Notes: a model not told the origin generated them from the letters alone. 64,000 nucleotides of DNA from Rosellinia necatrix (GCA_021209875.1 JAGYVD010000005.1:3944001-4008000); one strand, 5' to 3'; shown: positions 44,793 to 57,568, counted from the first letter of the stretch. A program made the numbers and translations.

Positions 44793-45719
44793 ATGATGCG
44801 CACATCTGCCTCGTCTCTCCTGCGCGCCGGCGCCCGGGCCAGCAGCATACGAACATCCATCGCCGTCGTCCCCCGAGCTGCCGCCTCCACCCACGCCATC
44901 TCCAACCCTACGCTAGCCAATATCGAGAAGAGGTGGGAAGGCATGCCCCCGACCGAGCAGGCCGAGCTCTGGATGGCCCTACGCGACCGCATGAAGGGCA
45001 ACTGGGCCGAGTTGACTCTCCAGGAGAAGAAGGCCGGTACGTAGCGATATCTCTGACTTACGCCGGCAACCGGCCCAAGCCACCACTGCACGTGTGTTTT
45101 CCTCCAGAACATGTACGGTCTTCTCCAGACCATGTGCAGTCCTGCCCATTCCGGGCGGCTCCGCGGGCGGTGGCCTGACGGGTCAATTGGGTTTCCCTAG
45201 AGGAGCTCTCAGTCACGGCCGTTGGTCCGAGTGGATCCTCTGTTCTAGCGGCACCCGATCGGACCAACCCAGAACATGTGCACCTGACATGGCCCCAATG
45301 CCTTCGATTGAACCTTGATTGACTCTTGCTCTCCATAGCGTATTGGATCGCCTTCGGTGCTCATGGCCCCCGAGCCCTTCCCCCCGCCGACGAGAACCGC
45401 AAGGTCGCTCTATATACCGCCATTGGCATCCTAGTCAGCCTGGCCCTCTTCGCCACAGTGCGCGCCTTCGCCGGCCCCGCCCCCAGCACCATGACCAGGG
45501 AATACGAAGAGGCATCGAACGAGCTCCTCAAGGTAAGCTATCTTACCTTGATACTATGCCCCGTGCATAGTATCATCCCGCCTTACTTACCAATCCATAT
45601 TATCGATACACTAACATCCTGCTCCCCGCAAACAGAGCCAACGTGCCGAACCTTTCACTGGTATATCCTCAGAGGGCTACTCAGGCAAGGGTCAAGTGCA
45701 ATCGCCCCCCAAGCACTAA
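44793..45719 (+). CDS. cox5: Cytochrome c oxidase subunit V (mammalian COX4 homologue), mitochondrial
   Basis: Model: join(44793..45036,45339..45532,45636..45719), 173 aa. ATG 44793 starts a mitochondrial presequence (MMRTSASSLLRAGARASSIR), Arg/Ser/Ala-rich without acids. Mature features match fungal COX5: NIEKRWEGMPPTEQAELWMAL, GNWAELTLQEKKAAYWIAFG across the first splice junction, PADENRKVALYT, one membrane span at about 104-126, and the C-terminal EYEEASNELLKSQRAEPFTG. It is a nuclear-encoded structural subunit of complex IV in the inner membrane. Intron 1 is unusually long for this window (302 nt). The last exon is short (28 codons including the stop) but conserved. Confidence 0.95.
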
Positions 45720-46891
45720 ATTTCGAACCAGATATACCACCGTAATCATTCCGAACCTAACCCATATTTTCTCGTTTGTTCGTTAGATAAAATAAAAAAG
45801 GAGAAAAAGAACGCAAAAAGATGTCCCTGTCAAAACAACCAAGCTGAATCGATTGATATGTGCGCTGTGTTTCTTGTACAACAAAAATCAAATCTGCCGA
45901 TGTTAGACTGGGCGCCGGGTTCTACATGCAAAGCATTTCCACTCCACCTCCATCATTTAACCAACAGGCCGTCTCCCAGCCTGGCAGGTTCGAGAGAAAA
46001 GGGTATAACGGGGAACAGCAGGAGATCGAGGGGTAGCAGGGGCAGTCAATTTACTCCTCGGTCGAGCGAGCGAGCGAACGAAGAAACAGTGAAGCTAAGA
46101 TGGGGTGAGCTTAGGCTAGATATTGAGGCGTCATGTAAATATGTACAAGAGGGCCTTTTTGCACCATTCATTCCACGTCATCCCGTCACCCCCTTGTCTA
46201 TGATGCAAGGATCCTATGAAGCTACTAACGAGATATACGATATACGAATGATGCGTGTTCAACTGTGATCTTGCAAGTTCACCGCAAACACCACGTACCA
46301 GCCACTCACCACCGTCCGAAATCTTCTTAAGCCTCAGGCTGCCATATTTGGATATATCCCATATGCTCTTGTTCATACTAACTAGGTATACTTAGTAATG
46401 CATACACCACGGTTAGGCGCGACAAGCGTTCAGCCAGCCCACGACCCCAGAGGTCGCAATCGGACTATTATCGTCCCAACGCCGCCCCGCAAGTGCGCAC
46501 GACGTACGGACGGACGGATACCTGCGTGGTACGAGACACTACACATGTCCTTGGCTAGCCCCGAAGATGGGGGCTGCGGCCAATCCCCCTCCAAACGCCG
46601 ATGCGTAAGACACCGCAGACGACCGACTAATCGTCCTAGTCACGGGTCTAAATAGAGGGATCTGCCTAACCCCACGAGGAAAAAAAAAAAAAAAGAATAG
46701 GTCATATTACCTGCCCCCCTAGGTAGTAACTGACGCCATGACTCCGACCCTCTCCGCTTGGTTGCAGAGAAAAAAAGAAAGGATCCGTAAAGATATATAA
46801 AATAATAGTAAAAAGAGAGGTAAAGGCCTTGTCTTAAAAGGGACATTCATTTGTAAATGTAAGGGCGGGCGGGTAGTTTTCAGAGCCGGTC
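45720..46891. other. Intergenic between convergent cox5 and mcx1
   Basis: Contains the 3' UTRs of both genes and an A14 run at about 46680. No supported gene; the 136-codon ORF at 45858-46268 has no coding signature. Confidence 0.5.
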
Positions 46892-48801
46892 CTAGGCCCC
46901 GCTCTGCCCGGCCTGGCGGAACTCCTCGAGGCCGACGACGTCGGACGCGCCGTCGCGGTAAGGGGTGTCGGCGGGGTCGGGGGCGGGCGCGGGTGGCCAG
47001 CCGTCCTCGTCCTGGATGCGGCGCTGGACCTCGAAGCGGCCCTCCTTGCCCCAGTAGCTGACGGGCTCGGTGCCGCGGACGGCGGCCTCGGTGACGAGGA
47101 CGTAGGGGACGGGGGCGTCGAACATGGGCTCGGCGAGGACGCGCTCCATCTCCATCTTGAGCCCGCGGGCGCCGGTGCGGGCGGCCTCGGCGCGCTCGGC
47201 GACGGCGGCGAGCGCCCGCCGCGTGAAGAAGAGCCGCGACGGGTACGTCTCGAACAGGGCCGTGTACTGCGCCACGAGCGAGTTGCGCGGCTCTGTCAGG
47301 ATCCGGGTCAGGTCCGCCCGCGACAGCGGCGAGAGCGCCACGATGCTATGTACCCGCCCGATCAGCTCTGGGATGAACCCAAACCCCTGTAGGTCTTCGG
47401 GTGTCGTGAGGTCCAGCGCTGTGAGCTTCGAGGCCGGCCGTGCGCTCGCCCCCGCTGATGACGACGACGATGGCGACGAGCGGTGCGGGATGTGAGAGAA
47501 GAGCTCGGCCGGGAGGTCGGGCTGGCCGTCGTCGCCCGACGATCGGCTGCGCAGTTCCGAGCCGAACCCCATCGCCGGCTTCGACACCCGGTTCAAGATG
47601 ACCTTGTCGAGGCCGACGAAGGCGCCGCACATCACGAAGAGGATGTTGCTCGTGTCGACGGTGCATTGTTCGCCTTTGCCGCCCGCTGACGACGGGGGCG
47701 CCGACTGCGGCCCCGACGTGGAAGAGGAGGATCCCGGGCCGGTGTAGTTCGTCGTGATCGGGCTCGCTACGCGAGAGGAAGAGGACCGGTGCTCCTTAAT
47801 GTTCAAAGTGACCTTGGTTCCCTCGATGAGTTTTAGCAACGCCTGCTGCACGCCCTCGCCGCCGACGTCTCTCCCGTTCATCGTCTCGCGTCTAGCGATC
47901 TTGTCGAATTCGTCGAGGACCACGATGCCGTGTTCGGCAGCCTTTACATCATAATTGGCCTCTATTAATAATCGCTCGATGCATGTCTCGACGTCTTGTC
48001 CGATATAGCCGGCCTGTGTGAATGAATTGCAGTCACAAATTGTAAACGGAACGTTAATCTTCTTACTCAGTGTTCTATGTACCTTTAGTGGTCGTGTTTC
48101 GATTTAGGCATTTGAGGACATTGGAGCCAAACATACTCGAGTATATACGTCTTGCCCACACCCGTAGGCCCTATTAATAGAATATTACTTTTGTCAATCT
48201 TTATTGGTGGTTGCCGATCAGCGTCTTCAGGTATGTAGAACTCGGTGGCAGTCCGTTCGGGGGGTTGCCACGTCTGTTGGGTATTCCGCATAGAATCATG
48301 ATGTGCGGAATAATCGTCTCCAGGCCAGCTATCAGCACGGGGTTGATGCGATGCATATCTAGAAGCATACCAACCTTCACCAGGGTACAGTTCTCGCTCC
48401 CGGGCATTCCTATCCCGTGCGATCGCCTGGCGCATAAGTTTTTCTTCCCTCTTGCTCTCCTGCTCCTCTTGGTATTGCCGCCGACGCAGGTTCTGGTAAT
48501 GGTTGAAGACTATGGAGGAAATGGTCTTCTTCGCTCGGTCCTGGCCAACCACGTACTCGTCCACTCGTTTCTTGAGGTCTCGCGGGTAGAACTGGGGCAC
48601 ATTGGCAGATGTCTTGGAGAACATGGGCCCACGGCCGCGATCCTCAGTCGGATCATAGCTCGAAGTAAACCCAGAGTTGAGGTTGGTGGTCCGTCTGGGC
48701 GCAGTTCGCAGGGTGGTGGTTGTCGACAGCGATCTACGGCGAGTGTTCGGGGCAAGGACGGCGAGCGAAGAGGCCCGAGGCCGCGCACGGTTTGCTATCA
48801 T
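46892..48801 (-). CDS. mcx1: Mitochondrial ClpX-type AAA+ unfoldase
   Basis: Model: complement(join(46892..48074,48137..48801)), 615 aa. The N terminus is a mitochondrial presequence (MIANRARPRASSLAVLAPNTR, then RRRSLSTTTTLRT). Next is the ClpX core: FYPRDLKKRVDEYVVGQDRAKK, Walker A GPTGVGKTYILE (about 214; completed across the intron), QAGYIGQDVE, Walker B VVLDEFDK (about 273), GEGVQQALLKLIEGT, and sensor/C-terminal FIPELIGR and ARGLKMEMERV. The bacterial N-terminal zinc-binding domain is absent, as in yeast Mcx1. A roughly 90-residue charged insertion separates the first helix from Walker A, and a Ser-rich insertion follows the Walker B region. Role: ATP-driven unfolding in the mitochondrial matrix; in yeast it activates the heme-synthesis enzyme ALA synthase. 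Confidence 0.93.
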
Positions 48802-50184
48802 GCTAGTAACTAGAGGGGGCGACTGTTACGGTTCCAAGGTTGATGCTAGGATCATGGGTAGGCAGCGATATGGAGAGTAAGCACTTCGCGCTTCAGAGGC
48901 TTCAGCCGACATGGAAGAAAGCTATTGATTCCAGGATATGAAGCATGGCCTTCTTATGCGTAGGGCCGACCGATCAAACGCGAGGGTATCGTGGTTTATG
49001 AGTGGTGTCTCAGCCATGAATGCAGTGAACCCGGAAGGTAGACGGGAGCTCCTTAATCGGCATTCTATTGCATTGTTACATGATAGAAATGGAAGGAGAT
49101 AAAGCTCCAGTGGGTTACCGGGAGGCCCGGAGTGCGGGGAGTTTAACCGCTGGAAGCCGCACTATCAACGCTGGGTACCCCTTGCTTAGTACCTACATGT
49201 ACATACCTAATACCTATATAAGTATATATAAGGTATAAAGTAGGTACCGTACAGATGCTTGTAAGTAGGTACCTCTATTCTATCTATTATGTGGCCAATG
49301 CTTAGCCCCTTGCTGCACATGCAGATCCAATATGTATGGTACGCCTACAAACAAAACTAAGCTTGCCCAGGTACTTCATGTGATGGAAGGAATCTAGAAT
49401 GTTTACAAGCCCCTCTGAAAAATAAATCAGAGGTTACATAACCAATTAGCTTACATGCAAGTATTGCAGGCATCATGCGCCTTGTTATCAATTGAAGGGA
49501 AATCATATGCATCTTCGATAATCCAGTGCACTAGGTCTCTTAAGGCCCCCTCCCCTGCAGGTGCCCCTGAGGGGTGTGTTATTAAAATTATATATGCAGT
49601 CCATCCATATCAGTACCTAACCCTGCAAGGAAGAGGGACCAGTGCTTGTGGTAGGTAAGGTAGCGTAAGTATCTAGATAAGTCGCCCTACGACGTCATAT
49701 GCTAGTCTCTTCTACTCCCCTCACTAAAAACAAGAAGCAACAAAAGTGCACGGAATGGCAACATTGTAACACATTCTCTAGGTCGGTACTTAAGTAGATA
49801 GCCCAAACCACCGACCTACCTGAGTACCTACCCAGTAGGTAATCTAAAGAATAGCAAAGATAGAGATGGTCCCGTCCCTTTCCCCTCCCTGGTCTCAAAA
49901 CTGCTCCTGATTAAGCCAAATCAACCCATCAGAGGAATTTGCCCCGCTATCAATTTGCCTTCCCAGGTACCTATTATATATAGATCCAGGTCCAAACTCG
50001 CTCAAGGCTGGATTGTCTGTTGTTTGCAAATTTAATCACGAACCTCAATTTGCCTCGTCCGAATCTATACCGGTCCAGACAACTCGAAGAACTCGATTGA
50101 CTTGGCGTCATAGCGCCGGCCATACACGAGTATACACAATATACACAATAGTATTCTCTTAGGGCTGCTGCCGCCGCCACCAAG
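48802..50184. other. Intergenic between divergent mcx1 and glc3
   Basis: No supported gene. Abundant TAGGTACCTA/CTAGGTA strings at 49185-49270 and 49780-49850. The final 150 bp are the leader of the branching-enzyme gene, with repeated TATACACAATATACACAATA shortly before the start. Confidence 0.5.
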
Positions 50185-52708
50185 ATGGCGACCATGGCAG
50201 AGCAGTCCGCCAACGCTTTGCTACCAGGTCCCAGTGCGGGATTGCCGAATGATGGCACCGGTACAGAAGACACTCTTTCGGGCTGATCCAACACGTCAAA
50301 GCTAATATCGCTGCTCCAGGTGTTGTGAAGCTTGATCCTTACCTGTCGCCTTTCAAAGATGTGCTCCAGAGGAGACATGCAAAGGCTCAAGAGTGGATTA
50401 AAAAACTTGCCGACCTAGAAGGCGGAGTCGAGAAGTTCTCAAGGGTTTGTCCCGTATCATATCTCTCCTACTAGGTCACGAATTGATCGCCTCCTCGCAA
50501 TCAGGGCACGGAGATATTTGGGCTCAATGTCGACAAGGACAACAACATCACATATCGAGAATGGGCGTCAAGCGCTGTAGAGGCCTCTCTCGTCGGAGAC
50601 TTCAGTGGGTACCCATTGGTTCTATTACTCAAGGGGGCATTACGCTGACCTAGAGAATAGACGACTGGGATATCAAGGCCCATCCTATGAAGTGCAACGA
50701 GTATGGTGTTTGGGAGATCGTGGTCCCCGCCGTCAACGGGCAACCTGCCATCCCTCACAACTCAAAAATCAAGGTACATTACCTGTCAACTTACAATGTT
50801 CCGATCCAATACTGAACGGGAACATATAGATCTCCATGGAGACTAAAGCGGGTGCTCGAATTGATCGGTTACCAGCGTGGATCAAATACGTTACCCAAGA
50901 TCTCGCCGTATCGCCTGCTTACGACGCGCGTTTCTGGAACCCGCCTGAGGCCGAGAGATACACGCTGAAGCATCCAAGACCCAAAAAGCCCCTGAGCGCA
51001 CGCGTGTATGAGGCCCACGTTGGTATTTCCTCCCCGGAACTACGAGTCACCACATTCAAGGAGTTCACCAAGGACATGTTACCGCGAATAAAGGACCTGG
51101 GCTACAATGTCATCCAGCTCATGGCCATCATGGAGCATGCATACTACGCCAGTTTTGGGTACCAGGTGAATAATTTCTTTGCCGCGAGCAGTCGTTACGG
51201 GACACCAGAGGATCTCAAGGAACTGGTTGATACCGCTCATAGCCTAGGTTTGGTCGTACTACTGGACGTTGTCCATAGCCATGCGTCTAAAAACGTCCTC
51301 GACGGGTTGAATGAATTCGATGGCACGGATAGCCTCTACTTCCACGAAGGTGGGAGAGGCCGTCATGATCAGTGGGATAGCAGACTGTTCAACTATGGAA
51401 GCTACGAGGTCATGAGGTTCCTCCTCAGCAATTTGAGGTTCTGGATGGATGAGTATCACTTCGACGGCTTCCGGTTCGATGGGGTCACAAGTATGCTTTA
51501 CTTGCACCACGGTATCGGAGCGTAAGTCAGGTATTCCTGCTACAGGAGCACAGAAGACTGATACATTACAGGGGTTTCTCTGGCGACTACCACGAGTACT
51601 TCGGCGCGGACGTGGATGAGGAAGCCGTAGTTTATTTGATGATTGCGAACGAAATGCTCCACAATCTATATCCTGAATGCATCACCATAGCAGAAGACGT
51701 CTCTGGCATGCCAGCCCTCTGTCTACCCCTATCTCTTGGGGGTGTCGGTTTCGATTACAGGTTGGCAATGGCCATTCCCGACATGTGGATCAAGATCTTG
51801 AAAGAGAAGAAAGACGAGGAGTGGGATATGGCGAATATCTGCTGGACCCTCACCAATAGACGGCATGGGGAGAAAACGATCGCCTACTGCGAAAGCCATG
51901 ACCAAGCGTAAGTCCCCTACGCGCTGATCGTAGAACCTCCAGGCTGACCTTTTCTCCAGACTTGTCGGAGACAAGACATTGCTCATGCATCTCTGCGACG
52001 CCGAGCTCTACACCAACATGTCGGTCCTCTCCCCGATGACGGACGTCATCGCGCGCGGGATGGCGCTGCACAAGATGATCCGGCTGCTGACGCACGGGCT
52101 CGGGGGCGAAGGGTACCTGAACTTCGAGGGCAACGAGTTCGGGCACCCGGAGTGGCTCGACTTCCCGCGGGCGGGGAACGACAACTCGTTCTGGTACGCG
52201 CGGCGGCAGCTGAACCTGACCGAGGACGAGCTGCTGCGCTACCGCGACCTCAACGAGTTCGACCGCCGCATGAACCACGCCGAGCAGCGCCACGGCTGGC
52301 TGCACGCCCCGCAGGCCTACGTCAGCCTCAAGAACGAGGCCGACAAGGTCGTCGTCTTCGAGCGCGCCGGCTGCGTCTTCGTCTTCAACTTCCACCCCTC
52401 CCAGAGCTTCTCCGACTACCGTATCGGCGTCGACGTCCCCGGCACCTACACTATCGTCCTCGATACCGACGCCAACGACGTCGGCGGTTTCGGCCGCGTC
52501 GAGCCCGCCACCCGCTTCTTCACCACCCCCATGGAGTGGAACGGCAGGAGGAATTGGACCCATATCTACATCCCCGCCCGCACCGCCTTGGTGAGTCTTA
52601 TTCAAAAAAACATCTATCGTGATTAGAATGTACGGCGCGTGTGTGTCCCCGAAACTAACTATCGAGTAGGTCCTCGCTCTCGAGTCTCCTATCTCTCAAC
52701 ATTCGTAA
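50185..52708 (+). CDS. glc3: 1,4-alpha-glucan (glycogen) branching enzyme
   Basis: Model: join(50185..50260,50320..50444,50505..50604,50661..50773,50830..51521,51572..51907,51960..52590,52670..52708), 703 aa, all phases consistent. GH13 enzyme that cuts alpha-1,4 glucan chains and reattaches them as alpha-1,6 branches in glycogen; cytosolic. An N-terminal CBM48 region ([20 protein letters not shown]) precedes the catalytic barrel. Conserved regions I-IV are all present: DVVHSH (about 283), FRFDGVTSM with the nucleophile Asp (about 354), IAEDVSG with the acid/base Glu (about 409) and ESHDQALVGDKT (about 478). Length equals fungal orthologues. The two small 5' exons and the 13-codon 3' exon are missed by simple ORF searches. 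The last large exon has very high GC at third positions. Confidence 0.96.
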
Positions 52709-53091
52709 TGCGTAAAGGGAACGAGATCGTCGACGTGGACGAGGAAATATGCTACGTGCGGGGTTTGATGGCTGTTTTCTCAAGTGGTTTGTCTCTCAAC
52801 CTTGTTTGCGTTGCGTCAGGCGGGCGGGCTGGATGGATGGATGGATGGAAGGAAGGAAGAATGTACTGCAGTAGTAACGTAAACCTATCGAGACTATTTC
52901 TATAAAAAAAAAAACCAACATCCGAGCACAAATGCGAGCGACTACGACAAGTCCGCATCTGTAGATGACCGCTTTTTTCAAGTTAGGTATTTAAGCATAA
53001 TCCAACGCATTGTGTAGTGCATGTGCCAGAAGCGTATATTACGGTAAATGAAGCTAGATGTGCGCCGCTGTATCGCCCCCGAGCCGAGATT
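52709..53091. other. Short intergenic between convergent glc3 and orc5
   Basis: 383 bp of 3' flanks. It contains a GGAT/GGAA microsatellite (about 52831-52860) and an A11 run near 52904. No gene. Confidence 0.55.
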
Positions 53092-54804
53092 TTATTCAAT
53101 AAGCCACTCCTCGACCTCAACGCCCATACTCCTCCCGACGCCCCGGATAACCTCCCAGCCGACATTAACCCTCCACCTCCCGCCGCGGTCGAGATCTGCG
53201 CCGCCCCCGGCGCCGGCCGCAGGGCCCGTGCTAGGCCCCCCGACGCGCACGAGCAGCCGCAGACTGGCCAGCGTGGCGATGGCCATGCCCACGTCGCCGT
53301 CGACGCTCCCGACGGCGACCCCCCTGCCGTCGTCGGCACCGGCGCCGCTGCCGCTGCCGCTGCCGCCGACCCACTCCTGTTTGGTCGCGGCGTAGATGGC
53401 CACCATGCGCTCGAGCACGAAGACGCCGGGACCCAGCAGCTTTCGCGCGATACGGCGATGTCTGGCCCTGCGGCCGCGCCCCGTGCCGCTCGGAGTCGTC
53501 GGCGCGGATCCGCCGCCACCGCCGCCGCGACGCCGCCTCCTGGCGCCGGCGGCGTGCCAGGTGCTGAAGAGGGCGTCGTCGTGGCGCGGGGCGTTGTGCG
53601 AGGCGAGGTAGGCGGCGACGAGGAGGCGGCGGGCGGTCGGGGGGAGGAGAGTCGACAGGTCCGTACTACTACCACCACCCATCTTCATCTTTTTGTTCGG
53701 CGTCTTCTCCTCCACCACCACCGCGGTAGTATTTCGAGACGACAACGACGAGGAGGAAGAAGAAGCGACGACAACGGCGACGGCGGCGGTGGTGGTGGTG
53801 GTGGCGGTAGTGGTAGTGGAAGGAAGGGGGAGAGCGCGCTGGATGCCCGGCTCTAGGACGGCCTCGTCCTGGAAGTAGGCGCGCGCGGCGATCAGCAGCT
53901 TGCTGAACTCGCGCGCCCGGTGGGTGCCGGAGGCGACGGGGGCGGTGAAGCGCGGCCAGAGGGCGCCGCAGGAGCGCCGGAGGCGCGGGAGGGTGCGGGC
54001 CGCGGGCCGCGCGAGGGCGTCGTGCACGGCGGCGGCGAAGCGCGCCCAGAGGTCCGCCGTCTCCTGCTGGGTCGTGTTGGGGAGGGATGGCGGGGGCGTG
54101 CGCGAGAGAATGGTGATGTATTGCGCTTTGGTGTAGGGTGGGAAATGGACGTGCGGCGGGGAGGAGATTCGCAGGAGAGAGGCGGATGGCGTCGTTACGA
54201 TGAATAGCGTAGTTAGGTTGGGGATCTGGGTTTAGAGGGTCTTTGTCAGCTTTGCTTCTTTATATATATCTCTCTCTCAAGGCTTAAGTATCAGTTGGGA
54301 AGAGGTGTTACTGAGACGTACGGTTTCCGATAGCCTCGCCAGAGCCGGGAGCAACGTAGGCGGCGCATCCCGCTGGCGATCGATACCGTCGAATACCAGT
54401 ACGAATCTTGAACGAGGACCTTGTTGGGTGTTCGGCAATAGCTTGGTCAGCTCGGCCAGCAGCGCGGCGAGCGTCTCGCAGCGGCTGGGGGGTGATCCGT
54501 TCTCCAGCGCTGCTCCCACGAGGCCAACCGTCCTCTCGAACAGATGGCGAGCCGTGACGCACTCCGCAGATTTAACAGTGGCATAGTTCAGGTCGGACGG
54601 CGAGTGGTTGCGGAGGGTCTGGAGTAGCTCGCCGATGATGGCGCTCTTGCCTGTGGCCTCGGTGCCGTGGACGACGACACTGCGACAGGGCGCTATTCGG
54701 GGGTGGATAAGAGTCGTCAGGGCATTGATTTGGGCGTCGCGGCAGGGGAAGCTCGTAATCAGGGATGCCAGGAGATCGTCGGGTAAGTCGAGAAGTGAGG
54801 CCAT
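53092..54804 (-). CDS. orc5: Origin recognition complex subunit 5
   Basis: Model: complement(join(53092..54225,54322..54804)), 538 aa. The start is ATG 54804 (MASLLDLPDDLL); the in-frame codon farther upstream is GTG. The AAA+ N-terminal half shows PCRDAQINAL, the Walker A variant HGTEATGKSA (about 47-55) and Walker B FVLVFDGID, as in Orc5. The junction reads LSETIPNLTTLFIVTTP. The C-terminal winged-helix region is recognisable (LLPPTARRLLVAAYLASHNAP ... VGWEVIRGVG). Orc5 is a subunit of the six-protein complex that marks replication origins and loads MCM. Unusual: the C-terminal half is swollen by low-complexity tracts (Thr/Ala/Val, then Ser, then Gly/Ser/Ala) encoded by trinucleotide-like repeats between about residues 250 and 470. 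Confidence 0.93.
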
Positions 54805-55743
54805 GTTGCGTTCACGAGCCACGTGTTAAACATCAATTGGGTACAGTGAGTAAGTAAGTAAAGCAGACGGCCATTGTAGAGGCAGGATGCAGAGGTAGGA
54901 TGCAGAGGCAGGATGGGTAAGAGATGGCAGGTAGGTAGTTAGTTGCCAAGCAATTACAAGCAATTCAGGTCCAAAAGTCGATATAGATGACTAACTACCT
55001 CTGTCAATGATTAATAGACAGGTGTCTCCGTCTTGTATAGAGGCGTATGGGAGTGCCGGACCGAACGAGCTGCCCAAGGCTCCGCCGTTCGTCGTTGAAT
55101 TCGGTTATGAAAGTCGCGTCTTCAACACGCGTGTGCTGCTTCATCGCCAAGCCTCCGGCCTCGACAGCTTCCTTCTTCCTAGGTATCTTCAAACTTGCTA
55201 AATCAAGAAGGGTTAGGCGATGACCTCATCCCATTAGGCATCCTCATTTGTATAATTACATTCAAAGGTTTAAATGCATTTTCCGTGCTTGTTTGTTATA
55301 CTTCGTAGGTACTCTAGACCACACTAAAGTTGTTAGGTAGAGGAGGTATCCCGGCTGCTCTCAATAGGTCGATTTGTAGCCTTTATACGGATATCAAGGC
55401 GTCAGCAAGACGGAGAATTGATTATATTTGTAAGAATATCGTAATATACATATTACCTAAATATGAAGAGAAGAGTAGGCAGTGCACCCAGATACAACCA
55501 CCGTAGGACTCGCAATTCTGACTTAATACAGTCGTCCATCCAGTTACATTGGAGATATGGCTTGGACAAGATGACAAAGGAGTTGCCGCATGTCTCGTGT
55601 GGTTTTTCTGTCTGCTGCTCTGCACCCTGTCTTCTTTTCCACATCATACATCACAGTATCTACTTCAGTAGTTACTTAGTGAGACAAACTCAATTGCTCA
55701 CGTCAAACATCCTTAGTCAGCTCGCTCATGTCATCTCTCAAAG
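54805..55743. other. Intergenic between divergent orc5 and the Zn2Cys6 gene
   Basis: No supported gene. Near 54880-54915 an 11-bp unit like ggatgcagagg/gtaggatgcag is repeated about three times. GTAAGTAAGTAA occurs at 54850. The remainder is unremarkable promoter DNA. Confidence 0.5.
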
Positions 55744-57568
55744 ATGGACGAAGTGGACCTAGACTATGATGTCGATTTTGATGCGCCGTTGGATGCGAAT
55801 ATACCAAGTTTCCTCATAGGTAGTGCGGATACATGGCCTTCCGAAGTGCCATCAGATGCCGCGACGCCGGATAATGGCTCCGAGATATCCAGTGCTCAGG
55901 GTCAGAGGCGATATCATTCTAAGCGGCCTCATAGGAAATCGCGCGCCGGTTGTAAGCAATGCAAGAAGCGGAAAGTGAAGGTATGCTTCGACCCGGTTAC
56001 GCCTCCTCGTTCCCCTTCCGACCATCCCCCTGTAACGAGGGAGACTAACATGATATGCGAAGTGTGACGAAGCAAGGCCTACGTGTAAGGCTTGTACTCT
56101 TCGTGCTGAGGAGTGTGTCTATCCACACGCGCCGCCGCCAGCATCGTCATCCGCCGCCAAATCTTTGCTGACGGATAACACGAATGCCCCCGCGGTACAA
56201 CTCCGGGCACAGTCAGTCGGACCAGCCAAGGATGTCGACGACACTGAAGAAGCCTATCGCGATCTGGTGCCCGTTGTCGCAGAGCCTATCTTCATACCAG
56301 ACCAAGTAGCCGATCTTGTTGATATGAAGATGTTGTGGTTTTACACCACCTATTCATTCAGATCGTTCTCTGTCAACACCGGACGCTCGCCTCTCGTTGA
56401 TCACACCCTCAAGGTTAAAATAGTCGAGCATGCCTTCCGCTCTCCCTTCCTTATGGAGACCCTCAAGGCTCTCTCGGCCTTGCACCTGCGCACTCTGGGC
56501 CAGCCAGTGCCAGATCACAAAGTTGTCGCCTATCAAGCCCGTGCCTTTCAAGGCTACCGAAACGCCATCGAGACGGCCAATCCAGCCGATTTTCCAGCCC
56601 TGCTTGGCTGTTCGTTGTTCACCATCGCCATGAGCAGCCAGACATTCCGAGATCCCAATGGAAAGCGCCTCTTTATCGTGGACTGGATTAATATGTGGCG
56701 CGGGATAGGCTTGATTATTGACCTTGTATCGCCACAGGCCGTTCAGGATTCCGGCTTAGCCACCATCTTCTACCGCCCTCCTATAGACATGGAAAAGACG
56801 GTTCAGTATATCCCCAACAACCTCTTATTCATGGTGACGTCAATCAAGGATGGAGATGCGGACCACGGCTATCAAAAGGAGTACTACGAACTTCTCAAAT
56901 ATCTCGGCTCGCTTTACCACGAGCTCATAGAACATGGCTTCGGTCCTGTGTTGGATCTTCGCATCATCACCTTCTTTAGTTTCTGTCCTAGGCCCCTCCT
57001 CCCGCTTGCGAAGCAATTTAGGCCTCGTATTTTAATCATCATAGCCTACTGGCTATGTTTTGTGAAATTTCTACGGGGTGGGTCTTGGTGGATGCAGGGG
57101 CTAACTGGGCAGAGCGAACAAATATTCGACGAGGTCGGCGAGGAATGGCGGCATCTGCTACGCGTTCCTCAGATGGTCATGGAAACCGATGACAATATTC
57201 AAATTGCAAGGTTGATAATCGACAACCACAATTGGACACCCAGCGAGCTCGATCTATATCATAAGCACAGAGACCCAAGGATGAAAACCGACCTAAAGCT
57301 GATTGCCAACGATGGGGCTGAGCTTGAGATTGCGGAAGGTCAATGGCGGCTCAAAGAGACTGGGGCCCGTTGGGCTGGACCACGTATAGTTGCTCGGGAC
57401 GTCGAGTCAGAACCTCCGAGCCAGGACCTACTTATCGGAACTGGCCTCCTGTACAAGGCTGCACCATATAAAACGCTATCCGTGCCATCTCCAGCAGACT
57501 CGTCCCCCGGATCATCCGCACCCGGCCTATCACCGTCTATAACGGTATCAAGGTCACCAACTCCCTAA
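55744..57568 (+). CDS. Zn(II)2Cys6 transcription factor
   Basis: Model: join(55744..55980,56063..57568), 580 aa. The 82-nt intron splits the zinc cluster; after splicing the cysteines are at 70, 73, 80, 87, 90 and 97 (C-x2-C-x6-C-x6-C-x2-C-x6-C), exactly the Gal4-type binuclear cluster, preceded by a basic stretch (KRPHRKSR). The N terminus is very acidic (MDEVDLDYDVDFDAPLD), a possible activation segment. Residues about 165-480 are helical and resemble the regulatory region of sterol-uptake-type (UPC2-like) fungal factors (ALSALHLRTLGQ, YQARAFQGYRNAIE, GCSLFTIAMSSQTF). The Ser/Pro-rich tail is probably disordered. Nuclear; the targets are unknown. It lies next to orc5 (divergent) and the CE1 esterase (convergent). 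Confidence 0.93.

Noticed and set aside
53017..53856. 279-codon plus-strand ORF
   Set aside because: Antisense of the ORC5 low-complexity region.
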